A stretch of 9,076 nucleotides of DNA from JAMXLO01 sp041487355 (GTDB lineage Bacteria; Pseudomonadota; Alphaproteobacteria; Acetobacterales; Acetobacteraceae). Below, piece after piece: positions 1 through 7,375 of this stretch. The notes under the pieces are model-generated. The model worked only from the letters and a program-made list of their open reading frames with translations, ran no database searches and was not told the origin of the DNA. The position numbers and the translations under genes are program-made. Numbering within the stretch: the first letter of the stretch is position 1; each line of letters opens with the position of its first letter. The stretch is taken from assembly GCA_041487355.1 (NCBI GenBank), contig JBGPND010000211.1:1-9076 (forward strand), written 5' to 3'.

Positions 1-1049
1 AGGTCGTTGGATATGTTGAGCCGGCTGCCGGTGCCTTCGATGTCGACATTGCCGGTCGCGCTTGCGCCGAGACCGATATCGCCATTCACGGCGCTCACCG
101 TGCCACCCGACAGGATCGACAGCTCGGCCGACGAGGCATCGCCGATGGTGAGCTGGCCGGACACCGCCAGGTCGCTGCCCTTGCCGACGACAGATACGAT
201 GCCGGAACTGCCGGCAAGCACGCCCGCGTCGACCAGACCCGCCGCGACCGTGCCGCCTGCGCTGATCGACAGCGCGCCGGCGCCTGAGCCACCCACCACC
301 AGCGGGCCGGACACCTGCCAGGTCGACCCATTGCCGTTGACGCTGACATTGGATCCGTCGCTTCCGGTGCCGGCGGCGATGTCAGCCGAGGGCTCGGCGA
401 GGCTCGCGCCGGTGCGGCTGGTCTGCACCTGCGCGCCCGCCGAGATCAGCAACGAGGCGAAACCGCTGTTGCCCACCACGAACTGACCCGTGTTGGCCAG
501 CTTCGATCCGGCGCCCGTGACCGCCACGGCACCGGAACCGCCGGTGTCCGAGATGACCAGGCCATGGCCCGCCGAAACGCCGGCGCCGCTGGTCAGCGCG
601 CCCTGGTTCTCGATGGTCAGCGTGCCGCCGGAGCCATTGCTGCCGACCAGCAGCTCGCCGTTCGACGTCCAGGCAGAGCCAGTGCCGTCGACCGTCAGGA
701 ACGCCGAAGCGCCACCCGTGCCGGAGATCGTGTCGATGCTGCCCTGGCCGGCGATGGCGCCGCCGCCGGATAGCGTCAGGAAGCCGGTGCCAGAGGCTCC
801 AACGGTGACGCCGCCGATCGATGTCAGCGCCGCGCCGGTGTTAAGCGACCAGCTGTTGGCACCACCGAACGCGAGAGTAGTGACGGTGCCGGTTCCGGTG
901 ATCGTGCCACCGCCCGCGATGAATTCCGCGGTGTCGGTGCTATCCGGCGCGACAGCGGCCGGGTTCAGGCCATTGGTCGTGTCGTTCCAGTTCCCCGCGT
1001 CGGCGAAGCTCGTGTCCTTGGCTCCGGTCCAGGTCAGGGTGCGCGCCAT
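1..1049 (-). CDS. Large beta-strand-repeat surface/secreted protein, N-terminal part (partial)
   Basis: An uninterrupted frame of 349 codons starts at an ATG and continues past the left edge of the window. The first ~60 residues contain WTGAKD, a GNW motif and an APDSTDTAEF segment, an opening often seen in autotransporter-like and adhesin-like repeat proteins. From residue ~80 the protein is Gly/Ser/Thr/Val-rich, with repeat units beginning at GSAW (124), GSKL (181), GSTW (241), GSDL (291) and GSRL (341), spaced 57, 60, 50 and 50 residues. Each unit has the pattern GS-x-W/L, then L-x-VG, then L-x-I-x-x-GG/GA. This resembles the T5SS/PEP-CTERM-associated repeat family and predicts a beta-solenoid. 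No hydrophobic signal peptide is present at this start and no better in-frame start lies before the stop at 1167-1169. Export could therefore be by a C-terminal type I signal, but the C-terminus is not visible. A GGCGGA-like ribosome binding site lies a few bases upstream. A cell-surface or biofilm role is inferred from the repeat type only. Confidence 0.8.
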   Translation of the reverse strand, partial: MARTLTWTGAKDTSFADAGNWNDTTNGLNPAAVAPDSTDTAEFIAGGGTITGTGTVTTLAFGGANSWSLNTGAALTSIGGVTVGASGTGFLTLSGGGAIAGQGSIDTISGTGGASAFLTVDGTGSAWTSNGELLVGSNGSGGTLTIENQGALTSGAGVSAGHGLVISDTGGSGAVAVTGAGSKLANTGQFVVGNSGFASLLISAGAQVQTSRTGASLAEPSADIAAGTGSDGSNVSVNGNGSTWQVSGPLVVGGSGAGALSISAGGTVAAGLVDAGVLAGSSGIVSVVGKGSDLAVSGQLTIGDASSAELSILSGGTVSAVNGDIGLGASATGNVDIEGTGSRLNISND

Positions 1050-1089
1050 GATGTTTCCGCCGTTCAGTGCGATGATAAAATTTGGACGA

Positions 1090-1118
1090 GTTATATTGCC
1101 CTGAGACCGCCTGGTCCA
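1090..1118 (-). promoter_or_regulatory. Candidate sigma-70-type promoter of the repeat-protein gene
   Basis: On the minus strand, TGGACC (1118-1113; 4 of 6 match to TTGACA) and TATAAC (1095-1090; 5 of 6 match to TATAAT) are separated by 17 bases. This would put transcription start ~35-40 bases before the ATG at 1049. The stretch is also noticeably more AT-rich than its surroundings. It is a consensus match read by eye only. Confidence 0.4.
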
Positions 1119-1169
1119 GCATTTGTCCGCCGCGGCGTCTACAACCTCAGGTTGGAGATCGAATAATTA

Positions 1170-1185
1170 ATCGCGTTCCCGCGAT
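1170..1185 (-). terminator. Possible intrinsic terminator after the PAS-sensor gene
   Basis: On the minus strand, 8 bases after the TGA stop of the sensor gene, a perfect 6-bp stem (ATCGCG/CGCGAT) closes a GGAA tetraloop. It is followed by TAATTATT, an AT-rich but not pure-T tract. Position and orientation fit the end of the two-gene enzyme-sensor unit. The stem is short and the U-tract imperfect, so termination may be weak. Confidence 0.4.
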
Positions 1186-1193
1186 CCCGAGCG

Positions 1194-2783
1194 TCAGAGC
1201 GTCTCGAGAGGCCCCTCCTCGGGCGATGGCTCGAAGGGCCTAGCCGGCATGGGCGACGCCTCTGCCGGTGGCGCGGCAGCCGACAGATGTGGCTGGCGTC
1301 CCGTATCCTCGCCGACCACCAGCACCAGCCCGCCGTCGGACAGAGGGATGCTGAGCAAGGCAACGCTGCGTCCGTCGGGGCCGGCAAAAGCGATCTCGCC
1401 GCCCGCGCGCAGTTGCGCCATGCGTCGTGCCACCTCTGCCTCGACGTCCTCCAGCGGCCCGAACGCACCGGCCCGGGCCTGCGAACGCAGCACCTCGTCG
1501 AGTGGCAGGCCGGGCTGCAGCACCTCTGACGAAACGCCAAAAACCTCGAGAAACCGCGCGTTCCACTCGACCACAAGCCGCTCCCGGTCGGCCACCAGCA
1601 CGCCCTCCGACACGCCCGCCAGGAGCGCCCGCAGCTGCGCCGTCCGGCCCTCCAGCCGAGACCGGATCTCGGTCAGGTCGAGCTGAGTGCTGGCCACGAT
1701 GGCACGTTCGCGCTCGATCGCCTGGTTCCGGCGACGCGAGGAGCGGAAGGTCCAGACCTCACGCAACGCCATCGCGGTGAGCAGCAGTACCACCAAGGTG
1801 GCGCCCCATGCCAGGGATCGTGTGCCCTCCGCCCAGGCGGCAGCGGGCCGCATCGCCTCGGCCTCGTTCACCGCGACCACCACCGAAAGGTCGCGGCCCG
1901 GCACACGCCGGAAGCCGTGGATGCGCTCGACGCCGTCCGGCGCCGAGGTGCCGATCCAGGTGCCGTCGGGCCGGGTCTGCATCGCCGAGTACATCGGTGT
2001 GTTGGCGATATCGTAGGCGGGCTCGGCCGCCGCGGGGCCGGTCACGGCCTGCACGCGGCCGAGCTTCGTGTTGATCAGCGCGGTCATGCCCTGCATGCCG
2101 AGCGAGGCCTCCGCGTAGAGCCGGGTCAGCGCACTGGTGCGATAGGCGGCGCCGACCAGCCACCCCCCGGGACGATCCAGGCGGATCATGAGAAACGTCA
2201 GGTGCTGGCGGTTCTGCAGCCTCTGCACGGTCGGTCCGATGAGCAGGTTGTCCTCGTGGCTGGTCTGCGCCGCCACGGGGCCCAACACGCCGGCAACGCG
2301 GGAGCCGATGCCGAGGCCGATCGACTGCGGGTTGATGTCGTGCTGGATGATGAGCTGCGCGTCGGCGATGAATACATCCTCGGTGACGTCGGTCAGTGCC
2401 GGCACTTGGTCGCGCCAGGCCCGGATGTCGAAATGCACGGGGTCGACCTGGAACGCCTGCTTGAGGACACGCAGGCTCTGTTCCACCCCCAGCAGCTCGC
2501 GGCGGATCTCGTCGGCCAGCACGAGTGCCTGGCCACTTGCGGTCGCTTCGATCCGCGCCCGCGTCGCCGCGGTTTCCGCCTCGATGGCGCCTGAGGCGTT
2601 GATCCAGACCAGGACGACGAGCGCGGCCGCCGCTACGACGACCCCGACGGAGGCCAGGACCTCGGTGGCGTGCAGCCGGAACTGCCGTTGTCCGCGCGTG
2701 AGCCGCACCGGCCGGGCGATCGCCCTGGCGCTTGCGCCTCGCCGCCTGCGCCGGCGTTTGCGGCTTTGACTTTGCAGCGCCAC
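1194..2783 (-). CDS. Membrane-anchored sensor with Cache-like periplasmic region and PAS domain, no output domain
   Basis: A 529-residue protein starting at GTG. The N-terminus is strongly basic (Arg run at residues ~8-15), followed by a transmembrane helix at ~44-62. The region ~65-315 resembles a periplasmic double-Cache ligand-binding domain and ends in a typical FRRVPGRDLSVVVAV strand. A second transmembrane helix lies at ~322-340. A charged, probably coiled-coil linker (~345-390) leads into a PAS fold at ~385-492, with VSEGVLVADRE and VVEWNARFLEVFG as recognisable PAS segments. The last ~37 residues are a Pro/Ala/Glu-rich, probably disordered tail. Cache-PAS proteins usually continue into a histidine kinase, GGDEF/EAL or methyl-accepting module; here the frame simply ends. 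It may signal through a partner or be an evolutionarily shortened sensor. It sits 10 bases downstream of the ThDP-enzyme gene and is probably co-transcribed with it. The ligand is unknown. Confidence 0.8.
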   Translation of the reverse strand: MALQSQSRKRRRRRRGASARAIARPVRLTRGQRQFRLHATEVLASVGVVVAAAALVVLVWINASGAIEAETAATRARIEATASGQALVLADEIRRELLGVEQSLRVLKQAFQVDPVHFDIRAWRDQVPALTDVTEDVFIADAQLIIQHDINPQSIGLGIGSRVAGVLGPVAAQTSHEDNLLIGPTVQRLQNRQHLTFLMIRLDRPGGWLVGAAYRTSALTRLYAEASLGMQGMTALINTKLGRVQAVTGPAAAEPAYDIANTPMYSAMQTRPDGTWIGTSAPDGVERIHGFRRVPGRDLSVVVAVNEAEAMRPAAAWAEGTRSLAWGATLVVLLLTAMALREVWTFRSSRRRNQAIERERAIVASTQLDLTEIRSRLEGRTAQLRALLAGVSEGVLVADRERLVVEWNARFLEVFGVSSEVLQPGLPLDEVLRSQARAGAFGPLEDVEAEVARRMAQLRAGGEIAFAGPDGRSVALLSIPLSDGGLVLVVGEDTGRQPHLSAAAPPAEASPMPARPFEPSPEEGPLETL

Positions 2784-2789
2784 CGGCGG

Positions 2790-2795
2790 CTCCTC
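2790..2795 (-). promoter_or_regulatory. Ribosome binding site fixing the GTG start of the sensor gene
   Basis: GAGGAG on the minus strand lies six bases before the GTG at 2783-2781. It overlaps the TGA stop (2796-2794) of the upstream enzyme gene. It is the best Shine-Dalgarno match nearby and supports both the GTG start and translational coupling of the two genes. Confidence 0.75.
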
Positions 2796-4332
2796 AGATC
2801 GCCAGCTCGATCAGGAAGGGGCCCCTGCGCGCGTTGGCCTGGGCGAACAGGTCGGCGAAGCGCTCGCAGGTCTCGGCGCGGGCGGCCTCGACGCCCATGC
2901 CCTGGGCCAGCTTGGTCCAATCGAGATCGGGGTTGCCGAGGTCCAGCATGTCGAGCGCGGTGCGGCCGGGATTGGCCCCGACATTGGCAAGTTCCCCCAG
3001 CAATATCTGATACTTGCGGTTGGACAGCAGGACCGTGGTGACGTCCAGCCGCTCGCGCGCCTGGGTCCACAGCGCCTGCAGCGTGTACATCGCCGAACCG
3101 TCGGCCTGCAGGGCGATCACCCGCCGTCCGGGCGCGCCGATCGCGGCACCGGTGGCCAGCGGCGGGCCGCAGCCGATGGCGCCGCCGGTGGAGTTCAGCC
3201 AGTCATGCGGCGGGGCGGCGTAGGTGAAGGGGAAGAAGCCGCGGCCGAAGGTGACCGCTTCGTCGGTGATTACCGCCTCTTCCGGCATGAGTGCGGCGAG
3301 CGTCGCGGCGACCGATTCGGGCGTCAGCTTGCCGCGTGCCACCTCCGATCGGGGTCCGGGGTCCGGAATCGCTACGCTAGTAGCGCAGATTTCTTCGGCC
3401 AGCCGGGCGAGCGCCTCGGCGGCGTCCTGGTCGGGGCGGGCGAGCACGTGGATGTCGGCCTCGGGGGGGATCGGCGTGGTCGGCTTGTTCGGGTAGGCGA
3501 AGAACGTCACCGGCTTGCGCAGCCCGCACAGAATGACGTGGCGCGTCCCGGCCAGCGCCTTCACGGCGGTATCGACGACATAGGGGATGCGGTCGACCGG
3601 CACCCGGCCGCGGCCGCGCGAGATGCGGGCGTTGGCGCCCTGGGCGATCAGCCGCGCGCCGGTGGCCGCGGCGATGCGATGCGCATTTTCCAGCGCCTCG
3701 GCGCGGACCGCCTCGCCGCCGAGCACGATCAGGGTAGGCAGGCCGCGGCGCAGGATGTTGGCGGCGTTGGCGACCTGGGAGGGATCGGAACGGGGCTTCG
3801 GCGGCACGGGCAGCGCATCCGCGACCACGCCGCCTTCGTCCCAGGACGTGTCGGAGGGCAAGATCAGGGTGGCGATCTGGCCGGGATGCGTCCGGGCGGC
3901 CTGCACCGCCACGGCGGCATCCGCGCCGACGGTGGCGGACGAGGTCGCGGTGCGCACCCAGGCGGAGGCGCCACGCGCCCAGCCCTCGGTATCCGCGGTC
4001 AGCGGCGCATCGTTCGGGCGGTGATACGTCGCCTGGTCGCCGACGATGTTGACGATCGGGCTCTGTGCGCGGCGGGCGTTGTGCAGGTTGGCCAGCCCGT
4101 TGGCTAGGCCGGGCCCGCAATGCAGCAGCGTGGCGGCCGGCTTGCCGGACATGCGCGCATAGCCGTCGGCCGCGCCGGTCACCACGCCCTCGAACAGCCC
4201 GAGCACGCAGCGCATGCCGGGGACGCGATCGAGTGCGGCGACGAAGTGCATCTCGGAGGTGCCCGGGTTGCAGAAGCAGGTATCGACGCCGCTTCGCAGC
4301 AGGGTGTGCACAAGGCTTTCGGCGCCGTTCAT
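2794..4332 (-). CDS. Thiamine-diphosphate-dependent acetolactate synthase large subunit-like enzyme
   Basis: A 512-residue cytoplasmic enzyme of the POX/ALS/benzoylformate-decarboxylase superfamily with the usual three domains. The N-terminal pyrimidine-binding domain (~1-165) has CNPGTSEMHF (21-30) and the catalytic-type glutamate E48 in LFEGVVTGAADGYARM. A central domain covers ~185-315. The C-terminal diphosphate-binding domain (~335-512) has the ThDP/metal motif starting at ADG (410-412) and ending at SNR (437-439). In the textbook motif these would be GDG and NN; the ADG/NR variant is, as I recall, usual in the subfamily annotated 'acetolactate synthase large subunit' that lacks a small subunit. 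No regulatory small-subunit gene is next to it, so a role in branched-chain amino acid synthesis is doubtful. A decarboxylase or ligase acting on some 2-keto acid is likelier. The ATG is preceded by AAGGA (4344-4340) with 7-base spacing. It is divergent from the hydroxyacid dehydrogenase and directly precedes the sensor gene. Confidence 0.88.
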   Translation of the reverse strand: MNGAESLVHTLLRSGVDTCFCNPGTSEMHFVAALDRVPGMRCVLGLFEGVVTGAADGYARMSGKPAATLLHCGPGLANGLANLHNARRAQSPIVNIVGDQATYHRPNDAPLTADTEGWARGASAWVRTATSSATVGADAAVAVQAARTHPGQIATLILPSDTSWDEGGVVADALPVPPKPRSDPSQVANAANILRRGLPTLIVLGGEAVRAEALENAHRIAAATGARLIAQGANARISRGRGRVPVDRIPYVVDTAVKALAGTRHVILCGLRKPVTFFAYPNKPTTPIPPEADIHVLARPDQDAAEALARLAEEICATSVAIPDPGPRSEVARGKLTPESVAATLAALMPEEAVITDEAVTFGRGFFPFTYAAPPHDWLNSTGGAIGCGPPLATGAAIGAPGRRVIALQADGSAMYTLQALWTQARERLDVTTVLLSNRKYQILLGELANVGANPGRTALDMLDLGNPDLDWTKLAQGMGVEAARAETCERFADLFAQANARRGPFLIELAI

Positions 4333-4427
4333 GGGCTGATCCTTCCGGGTTCGCGAGCCGGCGGGAACTTGCGCGAGGGCAGGGCGGCTGGCAACTGTTC
4401 TCCCGCGTCTCGAGTGGGGGAAAATCG
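4333..4427. promoter_or_regulatory. Shared upstream region of divergent enzyme genes
   Basis: These 95 bases separate the start codons of two divergently transcribed genes and must carry promoters for both. A TTGCCA on the minus strand (4394-4389) matches a -35 box 5 of 6, but no good -10 box follows at 16-18 bases. No clear operator palindrome is visible. Ribosome binding sites for each gene are at its ends: AAGGA at 4344-4340 (minus) and GGGGGA at 4416-4421 (plus). Confidence 0.5.
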
Positions 4428-5438
4428 ATGCCGGTGACCGTGCTTTATTCCGAGAATGTCTACCCGGACGACAGCGTCGAGCGGCGCATCTACGGCCCGG
4501 ACGTGCGGGTGATCTTCCCCGGCCCGACCGGGTCTCTCGCCGACCTGCCGGATGCCGACTGCGCGGCGGCCGAGGGGCTGATGATCATGCGCTACCACGT
4601 CACCGCGGCCGATTTTTCCCGGTTTCCGCGGCTGCGCGCGGTGTGCCGGATGGGCGTGGGCTATGATGTGATCGACCGCAAGGCGGCGGCCGAACGGCAG
4701 ATCATGGTGCTGAACGTGCCGGACTACGGCACCACCGAGGTCGCCGACCATGCGATGTCGCTGGCTTTGGCGCTGCGGCGCGGGCTGCTGCTGCACCACG
4801 AGCTGCAGCGCAAGGACCCGCCGGCGCGATGGGGCTTCGTGCTGGACCCGCTGGTGCGCCGCTCCGGGGTGCAGACCTTCGGCATCATCGGCATGGGCCG
4901 CATCGGCACGGCGGTGGCGCTGCGTGCCAAGGCGTTCGGGTTCCGCGTGGTGTTCTGCGATCCGCATCTGCCGAACGGGGTGGAGCTGGGGTTGGGTATC
5001 GGGCGCGCACCGACGCTGGAGGCGCTGCTGCGGGCGACCGACACGCTGTCGATCCATGCGCCGCTGACGCCGGAGACGCACGGGATGCTGGGGGCGAAGG
5101 AGCTGGCGTTGCTGCCGAAGGGGGCGGTGGTGGTGAACACGGCGCGCGGGCCGATCATCGACATCGACGCTCTGGCGGCGGCGCTGAAGAGCGGGCACCT
5201 GGCGGGTGTGGGGCTGGACGTGGTGCCGGTGGAGCCACCGGTCGAGCCGGTGCCGGAGCTGATCCGCGCCTATCGCGCGCGGGAGCCCTGGGTGGAGGGA
5301 CGGCTGATCATCACGCCGCACTCGGCATTCCACACGCCGGAGGCGTGGGAGGACATTCGGGTGAAGTCGGCCGAGACGATGCGGGCGGCGTTGCTGGGGC
5401 CGAAGGCGCAGAATGTCATTCCGCCGGAGGGGTGGTGA
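4428..5438 (+). CDS. NAD(P)-dependent D-2-hydroxyacid dehydrogenase (C-terminal-binding-protein-like)
   Basis: A 336-residue cytoplasmic oxidoreductase that interconverts 2-keto acids and D-2-hydroxy acids. The split substrate-binding domain (residues ~1-108 and ~300-336) flanks a Rossmann domain with the dinucleotide loop GIIGMGRIG (152-160). Family catalytic residues are in place: Arg in VNTARG (R240), Glu in GLDVVPVEP (E269) and His in ITPHSA (H298). An acidic residue-bearing strand end, FCDPH (176-180), suggests NAD preference. The frame is open further upstream, to an ATG at 4065, but that part overlaps the divergent enzyme gene. The ATG at 4428 has GGGGGA six bases upstream and begins the canonical first beta strand, so it is the chosen start. 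Most like the bacterial CtBP-like/SerA-related subgroup. Its substrate is not evident; the divergent ThDP enzyme suggests a shared 2-keto-acid pathway. Confidence 0.9.
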   Translation: MPVTVLYSENVYPDDSVERRIYGPDVRVIFPGPTGSLADLPDADCAAAEGLMIMRYHVTAADFSRFPRLRAVCRMGVGYDVIDRKAAAERQIMVLNVPDYGTTEVADHAMSLALALRRGLLLHHELQRKDPPARWGFVLDPLVRRSGVQTFGIIGMGRIGTAVALRAKAFGFRVVFCDPHLPNGVELGLGIGRAPTLEALLRATDTLSIHAPLTPETHGMLGAKELALLPKGAVVVNTARGPIIDIDALAAALKSGHLAGVGLDVVPVEPPVEPVPELIRAYRAREPWVEGRLIITPHSAFHTPEAWEDIRVKSAETMRAALLGPKAQNVIPPEGW

Positions 5439-5632
5439 GGGGGCGTGTGGCACGTTCAGCCTGGCTGACGCGCGCTCGGCTCGCGTCGAAGGCCGTGGAC
5501 CATCAACCGTTCGGCAAGGTTCACCACAGTTCCGCCCACGCTGCGCATGACGCTATCCAGCGCTGAGGAAGACACCGGAGGAGGCCTTTTTTCCCGACGC
5601 GTTGCGCCTCTTCGGCATCTTTGGCCAAATGA
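5439..5632. other. Intergenic region between convergent genes; possible island boundary
   Basis: 194 bases with no coding potential I can support, between the dehydrogenase stop and the helicase stop. It holds an inverted repeat TCAGCC-T-GGCTGA (5456-5468), an overlapping GACGCG/CGCGTC stem with a 9-base loop (5467-5487), and a T6 run (5587-5592) with no strong stem before it. A perfect 10-base palindrome TTTGGCCAAA (5620-5629) lies three bases from the helicase stop codon. Either strand could terminate here, but no textbook terminator is seen. No tRNA or direct repeat was recognised. Confidence 0.5.
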
Positions 5633-7375
5633 CTAGAGCGCTATCAAGGTAACTTGAGCACCAGAGCTTCCAATGTAGGCTGCGAGCCGGCCCGCTTGGC
5701 TCTTGGGCACCGCTATCGCCAACAGGCGCCGGGCTCGTGATGCCGCAACGTAGATTTCACGCGACGCCTCTGCATGCATCGTCGGCTGGCCCGTCTCAAG
5801 GTAATCGAGAATCCCCCTGGCATCGCGCACGGTCATAACGACGCAGACTGCGGGGAACTCCATCCCCTTCACAGCATGAATGGTCCTTGCGGATGGGCTA
5901 GACAAGGGTGGAATAGCCAGCGCTGTATCAAGCGCTGCATTGCGTCGCAGCCTCTGGTTGATTGACGGACCTCCGGCAGGCAACTGAGGCGCTAGCAACT
6001 CCTTGGCGCGTGCATGCCAAGCGTCGGCATTCGCATACACAACAGGGTCATAGCGAAGCTCCCGCACGAACTGAAGAATGCGCGGCCGCCATGCCTCCGG
6101 CCCGATGCCTTCCGCGGCGAGGTACTGATGGTAGGTCTTCGCACCCATCCGACCCTCGATTTCCAAGACCACCTTATGGACTTCTTCCAACGCGGCTTTG
6201 CGGTTGCCTATCTCGAACGCAAAATGAAAGGCCGTGACCGCCAGGGCAAGGCGGAGCGTCAGATCTTGCGTTGCCGAGTCCGCCGGCTGGCCAATCGCCC
6301 TGGCGCCGCTGTGTCTGGTCGCGGCAAGCACCGGGCAATCAGCCACGTCTACGTTCAACACATGCACCAATTCCTGGAACTTGGTCCCGATTGTCGCTGG
6401 CACGCCGTTCCCCGGATACGACATGATGTGAATAGGTGTAGGATCAACACCATGCTTGCCGCGTGCCTGATCGACGACGCTTCGCGCATCCTTTGCTCGC
6501 AAGGCCACGATGGCTTTACATATATGGTTGCTGGAACGGAAATTACCGCTCATTGGCAGCCGGTCTTCTTCGGGGAATGTCTGACCGAAGGCGAAGAGCT
6601 GCTCAGTCACCCCACCGCGAAACGCGTAAATCGATTGATGGGGATCGCAGATAACCTTCGTGACGACCCCGGCTGTGCGCAGCCAACTGATGATCTCCAA
6701 GTCCGCTGGATTGCAGTCCTGCGCTTCGTCGACAATCACTTCGCAGAAGCGCGCTGCCAGTGCAGCAGCAAGTCGCGGTGACAGGTTCGGATCCTGGAGG
6801 CGAGCCTTGGCGATCATTCGGGCATCGGCGAAATCCAATTCGCCACGCGCCAAGAAGCGCGCGCGGGCAGCTAGGGCAGTCGTCACATACGCCTTGGTCA
6901 ATGCCGGCTTCGCCGCTGGATCGAAACCGTAACGCTGCCCCATTTCCGGAATGACATCGCCAGTGTCTCGATCAAAGCATCCTAGTGATAGGTCACGCAC
7001 TTTCTCGAAGGGACGAACTGTCCTCTCGTCCTTATCTGGGACCAGGCGTGGCCGCGCTGAGCAATCCGGGATGCCAAAAGGCGCTACTAGGAACTGCCAG
7101 AGGAAGCTGTCGAACGTCCCGATGAAATGAGGGAATGGCGGCGATGGAAAGGATGCCTCCTGCCTCAGCCTCGCCTCTAGTTCGGATACGGCTGCGTTTG
7201 TAAACGACAGGAAGGCGATCCCTTCTTCTGCCTTCTTGTCCTTGAGAAGCAGGCGGGCCCGCTCAACCAATACCCGCGTCTTGCCCGCCCCCGGGCAAGC
7301 CGAAATGAATGCCGACCCCGCATGCCCAATGACTTTCTGCTGCTCAGGTGTCGGGGCGAAAGAACCGTCAATCAT
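5633..7375 (-). CDS. gajB: UvrD/Rep-like superfamily 1 helicase, Gabija GajB-like
   Basis: A 580-residue SF1A DNA helicase with all diagnostic motifs. These are a Q-motif-like TPEQQ (9-13), Walker A ACPGAGKTR (26-34), motif Ia FLSFTNAAVSEL (55-66), IGTFDSF (85-91), Walker B VDEAQD (215-220), motif III CDPHQSIYAFRGG (243-255), motif IV SGNFRSS (276-282), motif V TIHAVKGMEFPAV (498-510) and motif VI YVAASRARR (542-550). The 2B-type insertion is short compared with UvrD or Rep, as in Gabija helicases, which are compact. The start ATG overlaps the stop of the upstream OLD-family nuclease (ATGA), so the two are translated in tandem. In Gabija, GajB associates with the GajA nuclease and acts on DNA ends or ssDNA during anti-phage defence; that role is inferred here from the gene pair. 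The region looks less GC-rich than the genes to its left. Without the neighbour it could only be called a UvrD-family helicase. Confidence 0.85.
   Translation of the reverse strand: MIDGSFAPTPEQQKVIGHAGSAFISACPGAGKTRVLVERARLLLKDKKAEEGIAFLSFTNAAVSELEARLRQEASFPSPPFPHFIGTFDSFLWQFLVAPFGIPDCSARPRLVPDKDERTVRPFEKVRDLSLGCFDRDTGDVIPEMGQRYGFDPAAKPALTKAYVTTALAARARFLARGELDFADARMIAKARLQDPNLSPRLAAALAARFCEVIVDEAQDCNPADLEIISWLRTAGVVTKVICDPHQSIYAFRGGVTEQLFAFGQTFPEEDRLPMSGNFRSSNHICKAIVALRAKDARSVVDQARGKHGVDPTPIHIMSYPGNGVPATIGTKFQELVHVLNVDVADCPVLAATRHSGARAIGQPADSATQDLTLRLALAVTAFHFAFEIGNRKAALEEVHKVVLEIEGRMGAKTYHQYLAAEGIGPEAWRPRILQFVRELRYDPVVYANADAWHARAKELLAPQLPAGGPSINQRLRRNAALDTALAIPPLSSPSARTIHAVKGMEFPAVCVVMTVRDARGILDYLETGQPTMHAEASREIYVAASRARRLLAIAVPKSQAGRLAAYIGSSGAQVTLIAL

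Noticed and set aside
7..1104. Long plus-strand open frames (7-486 and 490-1104) rich in Pro, Ala and Val
   Set aside because: They lie antisense to the minus-strand repeat protein, whose frame is continuous and shows regular repeats; the plus-strand translations have only the low-complexity look of GC-rich antisense.
3205..4107. 300-codon plus-strand open frame inside the ThDP enzyme gene
   Set aside because: Its Gly/Arg/His-rich translation resembles no protein family and it is fully antisense to a clear enzyme gene.
4065..4427. Upstream extension of the hydroxyacid dehydrogenase to an ATG at 4065
   Set aside because: The extension is Arg/Ala/Cys-rich, overlaps the divergent enzyme gene, and the ATG at 4428 has a good ribosome binding site and the canonical N-terminal strand.
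4329..5453. 374-codon minus-strand open frame opposite the dehydrogenase
   Set aside because: The translation is Arg/His/Pro/Gln-rich antisense shadow; the plus strand carries all the catalytic motifs.
5560..5595. T6 run after GGAGGAGGCC as a plus-strand intrinsic terminator
   Set aside because: No stable GC-rich stem immediately precedes the T run; only a weak, wobble-containing pairing can be drawn.
6014..6781. 255-codon plus-strand open frame within the helicase
   Set aside because: It is antisense to a helicase with all its motifs intact and shows no recognisable domain.
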